DNA of 64,000 nucleotides from Rossellomorea aquimaris (GTDB lineage Bacteria; Bacillota; Bacilli; Bacillales; Bacillaceae_B): NCBI RefSeq assembly GCF_008180865.1, contig NZ_VTEX01000003.1, positions 188,501 to 252,500 of the forward strand, read 5' to 3'. Shown piece by piece: positions 7,339 to 15,800 of this stretch (position 1 is its first letter; each line of letters starts with the position of its first letter). The notes under the pieces were generated by a model. It saw only the letters and a program-made list of their open reading frames with translations, ran no database searches and was not told where the DNA came from. The position numbers and the translations under genes were made by a program.

Positions 7339-8763
7339 TTAATCGATGTTCCCCTTTCCATCTACATAAACGGTTTGAATAATCGTTCTCTGAAATTTGT
7401 TTCCCTCCTGGGTTTCCCCTTCAATATCGATGGTGATGTTATGGACTCCTTCTTCAAATTCTGCAAGTGGAAAAGAAGATAGATCTTCAGTTGTAATAAA
7501 GGTGGTTTGTTTTTTGTTTCCGCTCTTCGTCGGAATATGGTGGATGGTATATGTTTTCTTTATTGGTTTGCCTTGTACATTCCCTGAAGCCATTAAAGGT
7601 TCTCCATCACCGGCCAACTGACTCCCCCCCTCACTATTACCCGTATGAAACAATACGCTTAACATGTATTTTTCACTTTGACTATTATGCGCCCTCATTT
7701 CCCACTCCCCTATAAGTGGCTTTGAAATGAGAACGTAATGATGATAAGCTCCAGGGAAAAAGCCTGTTGCATCTTCCGTAATCATGAACTGTTTATACAC
7801 TTGTCCGTTCGGGCTAATGAGCTCATAGATAGCAGCCTGTTGATCACTGATCCAGTCCACCGAAATTTTTTCTACCTCTTCCTCCACTGAAAACTTCTCC
7901 ACTCCAACACCTACACATACCCCTCCTCTATGGAGCACCGATGTTTCGCCCTCATTTGCAAGCTCGCTCATATCAGCATTGGATACCTCTTGCACCTCTT
8001 CTGTTAAGATTTTTTTCAAATAAGGGAAAATCTCCCCGCCTACTTTTATCGTCGTATGAGACCAGTCTTGGATACTTACCTCATCCCCATAAGGAAGGCG
8101 TGAACTTGTTACCAATACCGCTCCATCACTTTGTCCAAATCGGCTTAAGTATAATCCGCCCCAATACAATGCAGAATTCATCCCACCCCATCCTGTACCA
8201 CCGAATGTATAGAATGGAATGGCTTTTGCAAGTTCAAGTTCATCCGTCTGGGAACGGAAAGATTTCATATATCCCGTTTGCAAGGAGAACACGGCATTAT
8301 CTTTACTTTTTAAAGCATCGGTTAACCAGCCTGCCCATTTACTATAGGCAAGGTCTGCAAGCTCTGATCCATGATGAGGGGACGAAAGAGTGATGACCCT
8401 CTCTACATATGGTCCGGCACCATAATGAACCAATGCTGTTTGAACATCGATCCCTCCTTTACTATGGCCCACAACCACTACCTTCCTCTTAAAAAGGTCA
8501 TAAATCTCACGAAGCTTTTTCTCTAATAGCTGCCCATTTTTCCACATATCTTCGTCTGGATGCAAATCAATAAAAACGGCTTGGTGTCCATATTTCCGCG
8601 AAAATTCCTGTAGATCATTTTCTCTTATCCACGTGTCTGACGAGGCATGAATCCCATGAATAAATAAAATCGGATATCCCTCCGATCCTTCTGCCATTTC
8701 ATCGACAAACCACCTGCCCGGTATTCCCGACGCATTCTGAATCCCATCCATTTTCTCATGCAA
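7339..8763 (-). CDS. Alpha/beta-hydrolase, lipase-like
   Basis: A 474-residue hydrolase. The N-terminal ~240 residues form an alpha/beta fold with the oxyanion motif FIHGIHASSDTW (~34) and nucleophile elbow VVVGHSKGGID (Ser101); the SPHHGSELADLAYSKWAG segment resembles triacylglycerol lipases. The C-terminal ~200 residues look like a beta-sandwich accessory domain (VYKQFMITEDATGFFPGAYHHYVLISKPLIGEWEM). No signal peptide is visible, so export is unclear. The start is TTG at 8763, eight bases after GGGAGG; the next in-frame ATG is too far from that site. Substrate unknown. Confidence 0.8.
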   Translation of the reverse strand: MHEKMDGIQNASGIPGRWFVDEMAEGSEGYPILFIHGIHASSDTWIRENDLQEFSRKYGHQAVFIDLHPDEDMWKNGQLLEKKLREIYDLFKRKVVVVGHSKGGIDVQTALVHYGAGPYVERVITLSSPHHGSELADLAYSKWAGWLTDALKSKDNAVFSLQTGYMKSFRSQTDELELAKAIPFYTFGGTGWGGMNSALYWGGLYLSRFGQSDGAVLVTSSRLPYGDEVSIQDWSHTTIKVGGEIFPYLKKILTEEVQEVSNADMSELANEGETSVLHRGGVCVGVGVEKFSVEEEVEKISVDWISDQQAAIYELISPNGQVYKQFMITEDATGFFPGAYHHYVLISKPLIGEWEMRAHNSQSEKYMLSVLFHTGNSEGGSQLAGDGEPLMASGNVQGKPIKKTYTIHHIPTKSGNKKQTTFITTEDLSSFPLAEFEEGVHNITIDIEGETQEGNKFQRTIIQTVYVDGKGNID

Positions 8764-8915
8764 TTTCTTTACCTCCCTTAAGATACCCTATCTTCATTAT
8801 CGTTTAGAAGAATCAAAATATCAGTAGGAATGTTAAATATAGGAATAAAGTTACAACTTCCATGTTCGTATCTTATGTTTCATAATCCGTCTTCACAAAA
8901 AGAAGACGAATGAAA

Positions 8916-8945
8916 AAAGCCAGGCACGTTCAAGCGCCTGGCTTT
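8916..8945 (-). terminator. Terminator of the zinc-responsive GTPase gene
   Basis: A 10-bp stem AAAGCCAGGC/GCCTGGCTTT with a T-run on the minus strand, just after the stop at 8952. Confidence 0.8.
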
Positions 8946-8951
8946 TCTCGT

Positions 8952-10145
8952 CTATCTATCTTCCACCGCAAATGCAGGGATCGGGTCTTTAAATTCTGTC
9001 CAATCCCCTGCCATTTCTTTTTCTGTTAACAAGCAGCTATCTAATGACTCCTCTATTTCTTTCCTGTTCATCCCAAGACCGATAAATACGATTTCGTTCA
9101 TTCGGTCCCCATAAACAGGATCCCATTTCTCAGCTAATTCCACTTCTTCAGCGAGGATTTCCTTTCTCTCATTTTCAGGATAAGCAGCTACCCATTCCCC
9201 TACCCCCTGAATGATGATCGATGGACCTGCCTGAGATAATAAGCCCGTCATGTCGTTTCGGGTCGGCAGCCAAAAGAACCCCTTTGCACGCACGATGTCA
9301 ACCGGCCACTCCTCCATCCATGTCATAAAACGTTCAGGGTGAAAGGGCTTGTTACGCCGATACACAAAAGAAGAGATTCCATATTCTTCAGTCTCGGGTG
9401 TGTGTTCTTCTTGTAATTCTATTATCCACCCGGCTGCCTGGCTGGCTTTCTCAAAATCAAATAATTGGGTGTTCAGTACTTGATCCAATGAAATGTTGGA
9501 ATGTGAAGCTTCAATGATTCTAGCTTCCGGGTTCAACTTATGAAGGACAGCTTTTAATTCTATTACATCCACTTCTTCCACTAAGTCTACTTTATTTAAA
9601 ACAATCACATTCGCAAACTCTATTTGATCAATCAGTAAATCCACTACTTCCCTTGTGTCCCCTTCGTCTGTTGCCTGCTTTCGATCCAGCAGAGTTTCAC
9701 CACTTGCAAAATCATGCCAGAATCGGTTGGCATCTACAACCGTCACCATCGTATCCAGTCTTGTGTTTATCGTTAGATCAATATGCATCTCTTCATCCAT
9801 ATATGTGAATGTTTGAGCTACGGGAATAGGTTCCGAGATTCCGGTAGACTCAATCACAATATAATCAATATTCCCCTGATCGACCAATCGCTGTACTTCT
9901 ATCATTAAATCTTCTCTCAAGGTGCAGCAAATACAGCCATTTTGAAGCTCGACTAATTTTTCTTCAGTTCTGGTAAATCCGCCACTCTTCACGAGGGACG
10001 CATCGATATTCACTTCACTCATATCATTCACAATAACCGCTATTCGCTTATCTTCCCGATTATGTAAAATATGATTTAACAACGTTGTCTTGCCTGATCC
10101 TAAATAACCGCTTAATACTGTTACTGGTACTTTCATGATAAACAT
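8952..10145 (-). CDS. yciC: COG0523/CobW-family GTPase, putative zinc metallochaperone (YciC-like)
   Basis: A 397-residue G3E GTPase. Walker [10 protein letters not shown] lies at 13-21, the metal-binding CICC motif at 71-74, and NKVDL near residue 183; the C-terminal CobW_C domain follows ([16 protein letters not shown]). A perfect Zur box lies just upstream, so the gene should be made under zinc limitation, as for B. subtilis YciC, where the family is thought to deliver zinc to client enzymes. Start 10145 (ATG after GGGGG) is kept; MKVPVTVL, three codons in, is equally possible. Name is by family and regulation. Confidence 0.88.
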   Translation of the reverse strand: MFIMKVPVTVLSGYLGSGKTTLLNHILHNREDKRIAVIVNDMSEVNIDASLVKSGGFTRTEEKLVELQNGCICCTLREDLMIEVQRLVDQGNIDYIVIESTGISEPIPVAQTFTYMDEEMHIDLTINTRLDTMVTVVDANRFWHDFASGETLLDRKQATDEGDTREVVDLLIDQIEFANVIVLNKVDLVEEVDVIELKAVLHKLNPEARIIEASHSNISLDQVLNTQLFDFEKASQAAGWIIELQEEHTPETEEYGISSFVYRRNKPFHPERFMTWMEEWPVDIVRAKGFFWLPTRNDMTGLLSQAGPSIIIQGVGEWVAAYPENERKEILAEEVELAEKWDPVYGDRMNEIVFIGLGMNRKEIEESLDSCLLTEKEMAGDWTEFKDPIPAFAVEDR

Positions 10146-10162
10146 TCATCCCCCTTTAAATA

Positions 10163-10177
10163 TCGTAATCATTACGA
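10163..10177. promoter_or_regulatory. Zur box 1 (perfect)
   Basis: TCGTAAT-C-ATTACGA is an exact 7-1-7 palindrome of the Bacillus Zur consensus. It sits 18 bases ahead of the GTPase gene and just before the stop of the upstream gene. Confidence 0.9.
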
Positions 10178-10178
10178 T

Positions 10179-11336
10179 TTAAATTGTATAATTTACTATT
10201 CTTTCTGCTGCTTTCCTTGCACCGGAAATATTACGTGAGACCGGCCCGATTTCCAACTCAGCCAGGGGCCCTGTCACAAATAAATGATTACACCATGACA
10301 AGTCTTCTTTCACTACCGGAAACCCACATTTCGCACACGTTAACTTTTCTTTTCGAATGAGTTTTTGCAGCCAGTCCACCTTCATGACCTCTTTTGAAAA
10401 TCCCGTGGCAAATAGGATGGTTTTTGCTTTTACAATCGACTTTTCCTTCGTCAAATGCAGTATTATATCATCACCTGTTACAGTCCATGATTGGACTTCA
10501 GCTTGGATAAAGGTGAACGAATTGTTTCGCTTCAAATTTCTCAACTTATTTGCTAGTTCACTTGGCATAGACCCTTTATGACGGGCATGGTCAATGACCT
10601 CTCTTCTTTCTTCATACCGGGTAAGCTTTTCAAAGCGGCTCATATGCTTAGGCCCAAGCCAGCCGGGATCACTATCAAAATCGTGAACTCTATAAAGCTG
10701 CTTGGCAATTTGATATGCGTTTCCAGGATATTTTTTACTCAGCTTAATCACAAGGTGAGCAGCCGAGATTCCCCCTCCAATCACGACGATTGGGGGCTCC
10801 ATGATCGGAATGGACTCAGCAAATAAATGGCCGACTTGTTTTGGTCGGGCCGCAGCAAGATCACTTCCCCACGATGGATATGCTAATTGATTATTCATTC
10901 CCGTTGCAATCACAATGTTCTTTCCAAGAAAATGGTCCAAACCACTGGTTCTCACTATCCAATCGTTCTCTCGTTTCTCAACGTGTTCTACTTTTCCCTG
11001 AAACCATGCTTTAGAGATTTCAATTTCATCTAATACTGTGGAACTGTGTTGATTAAATAGAGAAAGAGCCGGCCTCTTATACGGCCCGTAGAAATTTTCT
11101 CCTTCATCCTTCTTAAAGGATTGCAGACTAAAGGGATTTGTATCCAAATGGTGGACAAAAGGTGAACGTAAGTATGGCATATCAATTAATCCTGTCAGCC
11201 TTTTCCACTTAAAGAGGGGCTCTGGGTAAGGATCGATTACACATATTTTATGAATTGGCACCTCTTTTTTCTTCACAAGATACGTAGCCACTGTACATCC
11301 ATGGATACCTCCACCGATTATGATCCAATCATACAT
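10179..11336 (-). CDS. FAD/NAD(P)-binding oxidoreductase, Zur-associated
   Basis: A 385-residue two-dinucleotide flavoprotein. FAD site IIIGGGIHGCTVATYLV starts at residue 4, an NAD(P) site IVVIGGGISAAHLVIKL lies near 182, and ATGF (~313) closes the fold. It resembles the SidA/IucD/PvdA-like N-hydroxylase and lysine/ornithine monooxygenase group. It has an uncommon cysteine cluster near the C-terminus: CAKC (334-337) plus Cys349. A Zur-like box lies upstream and the perfect Zur box downstream, placing it in the zinc-starvation block. The substrate is unknown; a zinc-related ligand modification is only a guess. Confidence 0.72.
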   Translation of the reverse strand: MYDWIIIGGGIHGCTVATYLVKKKEVPIHKICVIDPYPEPLFKWKRLTGLIDMPYLRSPFVHHLDTNPFSLQSFKKDEGENFYGPYKRPALSLFNQHSSTVLDEIEISKAWFQGKVEHVEKRENDWIVRTSGLDHFLGKNIVIATGMNNQLAYPSWGSDLAAARPKQVGHLFAESIPIMEPPIVVIGGGISAAHLVIKLSKKYPGNAYQIAKQLYRVHDFDSDPGWLGPKHMSRFEKLTRYEERREVIDHARHKGSMPSELANKLRNLKRNNSFTFIQAEVQSWTVTGDDIILHLTKEKSIVKAKTILFATGFSKEVMKVDWLQKLIRKEKLTCAKCGFPVVKEDLSWCNHLFVTGPLAELEIGPVSRNISGARKAAERIVNYTI

Positions 11337-11365
11337 ATTATCACCACCTGATTATATCTATTAAA

Positions 11366-11380
11366 ACGAAATAATTACGA
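11366..11380. promoter_or_regulatory. Zur box 2
   Basis: ACGAAAT-A-ATTACGA matches the Zur 7-1-7 palindrome with two mismatches, 30 bases before the FAD protein start. Confidence 0.7.
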
Positions 11381-11433
11381 TTTACTCAATATAAGAGAAT
11401 CCTTACTTACATAAAAGTAAGGATTTTCATCCT

Positions 11434-12336
11434 TTATTCAATTTTAATATAGAACTCCTCTACATATGGATTAGCAGGCGGATCTATTACTTCGAACACG
11501 GGATTCTTTAAGACCGGCATTGCCTGACCACTGAAATCCACCTTATCGATCACGCCACTCACGTTAATCCACGTATCGGGTTCAAGTTTACTCAGTCCTG
11601 AATCCCGGGCCAACAATCCATAAACAGAGGCATCTGCTACGCAGCACGTCACGGTAAAGCGGGAAATCACCAGTTCATCTTCTGCAAATCCTTCATCTTT
11701 ATACACAAAGCCTGTAAGCTGAATTTCTTTTCCAACGAAATCGTCCAGCTTTTCGTCCACAATACTTAATGTCTGAATATATTGTTCATCTCTTACGACT
11801 ATTTTTTCTCTTTTATTTACAATTTCTTTCAACTTGTCGAAATCCTTTTCAACGGGAAACTCATCATATGGACCGAGGGTGGGCTCAGTTGCAAACGAAC
11901 TTTTTTCAGCACCCTCATCTTGATTCAACCCTTTTTGTTCACTGGATGTCGGTGTTGAAAATAGACTATTCCCTACTTTCACCCCTCTCTTAGCCGCTAC
12001 GGAACTATCTAATAAGTTATCCGGCAGCAGGAACCCAACCACAATCGGAAAAATGAACAGGGCATATACCATGCTGGACCTCATGAAGCCTTTCGGCAGT
12101 TCATGACCTTCACAATCACAATGGTGTTCTTTTGCAGAAGCTGAAGAAGTCCCCCGGATGATTTGGATCGCACCCAGGATTATGAAAACCCCCAGAGCAA
12201 AATACATGTAACCATGCATTTTGGGCGCAACAAAGTTTTGCAGATTAAACGTTAAGAATAGTTTCAATACCAATAGGGCATATCCGATTAAGATGATTCC
12301 CCGGATGAATGTATGGAACTGTATGGATGGTTTCAT
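11434..12336 (-). CDS. Membrane protein, TIGR03943 family (YcgQ-like)
   Basis: A 300-residue protein with two N-terminal helices, a His/Cys stretch (EHHCDCEGHE) that could bind metal, a third helix, and a C-terminal soluble domain with an OB-like fold (GKEIQLTGFVYKDEGF; ISRFTVTCCVADA). This matches YcgQ of B. subtilis, the partner of permease YcgR in a Zur-controlled operon. The start is placed at MKPSIQF (12336) because GGAGGCGAGAGGT precedes it; the longer frame lacks a site. Only 14 bases separate it from the permease gene. Likely role: zinc handling or uptake; mechanism unknown. Confidence 0.82.
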   Translation of the reverse strand: MKPSIQFHTFIRGIILIGYALLVLKLFLTFNLQNFVAPKMHGYMYFALGVFIILGAIQIIRGTSSASAKEHHCDCEGHELPKGFMRSSMVYALFIFPIVVGFLLPDNLLDSSVAAKRGVKVGNSLFSTPTSSEQKGLNQDEGAEKSSFATEPTLGPYDEFPVEKDFDKLKEIVNKREKIVVRDEQYIQTLSIVDEKLDDFVGKEIQLTGFVYKDEGFAEDELVISRFTVTCCVADASVYGLLARDSGLSKLEPDTWINVSGVIDKVDFSGQAMPVLKNPVFEVIDPPANPYVEEFYIKIE

Positions 12337-12350
12337 ACCTCTCGCCTCCT

Positions 12351-13349
12351 TTAAACAAATAATTGGACTATCAATGTACATGTATACACAACAATCGTCA
12401 CGACCCCAATAAAGATCAGTACAAATTTTTTATTAAAGTATGCAAGCATCAATAAAGTATTCTTGAAATCAATCATAGGTCCATATACTAGAAATGCCAA
12501 TATGGACGAAGCAGAAAATATACTGCCGAACGACGATGCCACGAATGCATCAGCCTCCGAACATAATGAAATAATATAGGCAAACCCCATCATGACTGCC
12601 GGAGCCAGTACCTCATTCGTCCCTATCCCCACTAACAGTTCTCTATCAAGGTATGTCTGAAATCCTGCTGCAACGAATGCTCCGATGATAAGGTATTTAC
12701 CCATGTCAAAAAATTCATCACTGGCATGTACAATCGTCTGCATTAGTTTATTGGAAGAGTGATCATGATGATGCCCGTGATCATGCTCTTTCTGTATAAG
12801 CGGATTTCTCTTTCCGTAAAATCTGTACAATAGTGCCCCGATGATCAATGCCGCTACTAAAGCAATTCCCATTCTTCCAAAGACAATCGTCATATTATTT
12901 TGGAACGCATAATAAGTTGATGCGAAGACAATCGGATTTAAAATAGGTGCCGTTACCATGACGACAATCGCAAGATGAGCAGGCATTCCTTTCTTAATCA
13001 GCCTTCTTGCCACAGGTACAATGGCACACTCACAAACTGGAAGCAATGCTCCCACCACAGCTGCAGGAAACAGAGCCAGGTAAGGAAACCTTTTCGGGAT
13101 GATTCTTTGTAATAGACTCTCAGAAACAAAGACTTGAATAAGTGCGGATGCGAAGACACCAATTAAGATAAAAGGGATCGCTTCTAACAAGATACTCAGG
13201 AATATCGTAATGACATTCACCATCGAAGAAGTAAGAAACTCGTCAGGGATATAATCTTTTACCCAATCTCCCGCTAAAAAAAGAACAATAAATAACATGA
13301 ATAATACTATCCCTGTCATCTCTTGACTAAAGTTCCTCAAAGAATTCAT
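12351..13349 (-). CDS. Predicted permease (YcgR/YraQ-like)
   Basis: A 332-residue polytopic membrane protein of the two-component permease family (PF03773-like). Signature segments are PFILIGVFASALIQVFV, LLPVCECAIVPVARRLIKKG, TAPILNPIVFASTYYA and a His-rich loop EHDHGHHHDH (~200). The CEC and His-rich sites suggest a metal substrate. It is the first gene of the ycgR-ycgQ pair, with a Zur-like box upstream at 13379. Start ATG 13349 follows AAGGAAA. Confidence 0.82.
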   Translation of the reverse strand: MNSLRNFSQEMTGIVLFMLFIVLFLAGDWVKDYIPDEFLTSSMVNVITIFLSILLEAIPFILIGVFASALIQVFVSESLLQRIIPKRFPYLALFPAAVVGALLPVCECAIVPVARRLIKKGMPAHLAIVVMVTAPILNPIVFASTYYAFQNNMTIVFGRMGIALVAALIIGALLYRFYGKRNPLIQKEHDHGHHHDHSSNKLMQTIVHASDEFFDMGKYLIIGAFVAAGFQTYLDRELLVGIGTNEVLAPAVMMGFAYIISLCSEADAFVASSFGSIFSASSILAFLVYGPMIDFKNTLLMLAYFNKKFVLIFIGVVTIVVYTCTLIVQLFV

Positions 13350-13378
13350 TCATTTACGTTTCCTTTCTAAAGTTTTAA

Positions 13379-13393
13379 TCGTAATCATTTCGT
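13379..13393. promoter_or_regulatory. Zur box 3
   Basis: TCGTAAT-C-ATTTCGT is the Zur palindrome with two mismatches, 30 bases upstream of the permease start. Confidence 0.7.
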
Positions 13394-13531
13394 TTTATAT
13401 TATAACTTATTCTTGTCCCAAAAAACTATGCTAAATTATTTTTTAATCTTTCTTTAACATTTCTATTTGTGCATAACCTTTTGTTAATCTTCAAAAACTA
13501 CTATTGAATCGAGTAGAATGGAGGAAATGAA

Positions 13532-13672
13532 ATGACGAAAAAGAACAACAAAGGCAGCGAAAACCAAAATTCACCTAAGCGCGGAACGACGGAGTTTGCT
13601 AAAGAAATTACGAGTGGAGACAATAGTAAGGGGAATAAGCATAATAAAGACCAACGTAATAAAACGAAATGA
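13532..13672 (+). CDS. Small hydrophilic protein, 46 residues
   Basis: This short frame runs from ATG (13532) to TGA (13672), with GGAGG about ten bases ahead and a strong terminator at once after it. The product is very rich in Lys, Asn and Gly (MTKKNNKGSENQN...KRGTTEFAKEI), with no membrane segment. The region KRGTTEFAKEI is the only part that looks ordered. Its size and composition recall minor small acid-soluble or spore-associated proteins, but I do not recognise the family. Confidence 0.6.
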   Translation: MTKKNNKGSENQNSPKRGTTEFAKEITSGDNSKGNKHNKDQRNKTK

Positions 13673-13675
13673 CAA

Positions 13676-13706
13676 AAACCTGCCCGATGGAAGATCGGGC
13701 AGGTTT
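13676..13706. terminator. Bidirectional terminator
   Basis: AAACCTGCCCGAT/ATCGGGCAGGTTT with A-runs and T-runs on both sides serves the two convergent small genes. Confidence 0.85.
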
Positions 13707-13729
13707 TTGTTATGATTCAGCTGGTACTC

Positions 13730-13885
13730 TTACTCATCATCACCAGTAATCCTCACCGCGGCCGTATTATTTTGAATATAAGTGGGCGGTGCCGGATCAA
13801 CTTCTTTTTCATTACTCCCATAAAATCTTTCATTCAATTCCATGTTTGCTTCTGTAGTGGATGTTCTTTCATTCTGCTTCTTCAT
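13730..13885 (-). CDS. Small hydrophilic protein, 51 residues
   Basis: A minus-strand frame from ATG (13885) to TAA (13730). AAGGGTG lies before the start and the shared terminator follows. The product is acidic and Asn/Glu-rich (MKKQNERTSTTEANMELNERF...TAAVRITGDDE). It resembles the many short sporulation-associated proteins of Bacillus, but no family is recognised. Codon structure and signals favour it over the 86-residue frame on the opposite strand, which has no ribosome site. Confidence 0.55.
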   Translation of the reverse strand: MKKQNERTSTTEANMELNERFYGSNEKEVDPAPPTYIQNNTAAVRITGDDE

Positions 13886-13999
13886 GTCGTCACCCTTTCG
13901 CTATTAGAGTATCGGATTGCAAATGAAATATACGCTCATTATTCTCTGAAAAATGGACAAACTAACCAATGAAAATAGAATATAAGGAGGACATAAGTG

Positions 14000-14179
14000 A
14001 TGGATTCTAATCGTGTAAAACAGATTTTATCTTCTTCAGCGGATATTGAAGTAAAATATAAAGATGCATCCGTTTGGATTGACTCTGTTCATGAAGATGG
14101 AAAAACAGCCGTTGTTCATCTTCGTGGACCTTTAGAAGAACGTTCTGAAGTAAGTGTTTCAGATTTAGAAGAAGCATAA
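14000..14179 (+). CDS. sspH: H-type small acid-soluble spore protein
   Basis: A 59-residue spore protein of the SspH family, expected in the forespore core. The layout matches the family: N-terminal NRVKQILSSSADIEV, central YKDASVWIDSVHEDGKTA, and a C-terminal acidic stretch. The length equals the B. subtilis protein. ATG at 14000 is preferred to the in-frame GTG at 13997 because GGAGG is nine bases away. Confidence 0.85.
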   Translation: MDSNRVKQILSSSADIEVKYKDASVWIDSVHEDGKTAVVHLRGPLEERSEVSVSDLEEA

Positions 14180-14188
14180 TCGGAAAAA

Positions 14189-14229
14189 AGACCATGCATT
14201 CCATCCCAAAAGGAGGGACAAGCATGGTC
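14189..14229 (-). terminator. Terminator of the alkaline phosphatase gene
   Basis: A 9-bp stem AGACCATGC/GCATGGTCT is followed by TTTTTT on the minus strand. It lies between the convergent sspH and phosphatase genes. Confidence 0.75.
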
Positions 14230-14244
14230 TAATCTCAATTAAGC

Positions 14245-15624
14245 TTATTTCTTATCTTTGATTTTCCCTTTATTCTTCAATAATTCAAAGATCATTTTCG
14301 CTTGATCTGTGTTATCGATCATGCCAGAGAATTTCTCTTTTTGAGGACCAAATGCATACACAGGAACGTCATCTCCTGTATGTCCATCCGTTGTCCAGCC
14401 AGTACCTGAACGTTTGTCGAAGATTTTTTCGATGGCATTATCGATTTCGGTTTGATCGCCTTTTTCTGCTTCTTCTTTCACAGAAGCGATTTCCTCTTCC
14501 GTCAGCTCAAGGTCGATATTTTCAGCTAATGTTTCTTCCACTGATGCACCATTTACAATTTGTTCTGCCATAAAGTCAGGAGTGCGTTTTGCAGCTTGAA
14601 TCGGTGCCGGATCCCAATTGTATTCACCGTCTGCACCAATCGAGATTCCCCCTGTAGAGTGGTCTGCTGTAACAACTACCAATGTTTCACCATTTTCTTT
14701 CGCGAAATCTCTTACTTCTTCAAGTGCCATCTCAAAGTCTCTCATTTCACTCATAGCCCCGACAACATCATTATCGTGACCAGCCCAGTCAATTTGACTG
14801 CCTTCCACCATCAGGAAGAATCCGTCCTTGTCACCTTTTAAACGGTCGAGTGCAGATGTCGTCATATCCGCTAAGCTTGGCTGTTCTTCATCACGGTCGA
14901 TCATCTTGTCCATTCCGACTTCAGAGAAAAGACCAAGAACTTGTTTGTTGTCATCATTTTTAAGTTCTTCAGCGGATTTCACATAGCTGTATCCATCCTC
15001 TTGGAACTGCTTGGCAAGATTTCGGTCATCACGTTCGAAGAAGTCCGTCCCTCCGCCCAGCATGACATCAATCTTATGTTCACCGTTAATCATTTCATCA
15101 TAATAGTCATCCGCAATCGCATTTTCGCTTTTACGCTGCTCTTCATGGGCTCCATAAGAGGCTGGAGTCGCATGGGTGATTTCTGATGTCGCTACAATTC
15201 CTGTAGACATACCGTTTTCTTTCGCCTGTTCTAATACGGTTTTAACGTCGGTTTTATCATTATCGACTGCTATCGCATTATTATATGTCTTGACTCCACC
15301 GCTCATCGCCGTCGCAGCAGCTGCTGAGTCTGTTACGTTTTCTTTCTCATCCTCTGGATAAGTGGATTGTAATCCGACAAGGTAAGGATCAAATGCCGTT
15401 TTTTCCATTTCAACTGTTTCTGGATTGTCGTTCATATAGCGAAGAGCCGTTGTGTAAGGAACACCCATTCCATCACCGATCATAAAGATGACGTTCTTGG
15501 CTTTACCGTTCTTGGATTCCTTCGCTTGTGCTTCTGAATTATCTTGGTTCATCCCTATTGCAGTTCCTAGAGCCAACGTTGACACAACCGCTAACGGAAT
15601 AATTTTCTTCATAGAATTCTTCAT
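14245..15624 (-). CDS. Secreted alkaline phosphatase
   Basis: A 459-residue phosphomonoesterase releasing phosphate outside the cell. A Sec signal peptide occupies ~1-33 (KKIIPLAVVSTLALGTAIG). Active-site landmarks are all present: metal site MIGDGMG, nucleophile VTDSAAAATAMSGG, HATPASYGAH, EGSQIDWAGHDND, TADHSTGG and the C-terminal TDGHTGDDVP. Start ATG has AGGAGG ten bases upstream. Upstream repeats resemble PhoP boxes, so phosphate starvation control is likely. Resembles B. subtilis PhoA/PhoB; orthology to one of them cannot be told. Confidence 0.95.
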   Translation of the reverse strand: MKNSMKKIIPLAVVSTLALGTAIGMNQDNSEAQAKESKNGKAKNVIFMIGDGMGVPYTTALRYMNDNPETVEMEKTAFDPYLVGLQSTYPEDEKENVTDSAAAATAMSGGVKTYNNAIAVDNDKTDVKTVLEQAKENGMSTGIVATSEITHATPASYGAHEEQRKSENAIADDYYDEMINGEHKIDVMLGGGTDFFERDDRNLAKQFQEDGYSYVKSAEELKNDDNKQVLGLFSEVGMDKMIDRDEEQPSLADMTTSALDRLKGDKDGFFLMVEGSQIDWAGHDNDVVGAMSEMRDFEMALEEVRDFAKENGETLVVVTADHSTGGISIGADGEYNWDPAPIQAAKRTPDFMAEQIVNGASVEETLAENIDLELTEEEIASVKEEAEKGDQTEIDNAIEKIFDKRSGTGWTTDGHTGDDVPVYAFGPQKEKFSGMIDNTDQAKMIFELLKNKGKIKDKK

Positions 15625-15697
15625 TTTTCCCCTACCTCCTGTAATTTCGACTACATTTGCAGGATAAAGGGGAAATATGAAGAGTCATTTGCAAAAG

Positions 15698-15725
15698 TAC
15701 TACAGGAGTGTAAAGCTTCTGTAAA
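15698..15725 (-). promoter_or_regulatory. Candidate Pho box
   Basis: On the minus strand TTTACA occurs twice, 11 bp apart (15720-15725 and 15709-15714), with a weak third GTAGTA one step on. The spacing fits PhoP TT(A/T)ACA direct repeats upstream of the phosphatase. Confidence 0.5.
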
Positions 15726-15731
15726 ATGAAG

Positions 15732-15759
15732 AAAAACAGGTATTAAGTCACCTGTTTTT
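15732..15759 (-). terminator. Terminator of the DDAH-family gene
   Basis: A stem AAAAACAGGT/ACCTGTTTTT ends in a T-run on the minus strand, downstream of 15801. Confidence 0.75.
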
Positions 15760-15800
15760 CATTAATAAATCTATCCAGTTCATAGTCAATAATACCTCAT

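Noticed and set aside
13712-13972. 86-residue plus-strand frame
   Set aside because: No ribosome site and antisense to the 51-residue gene with better signals.
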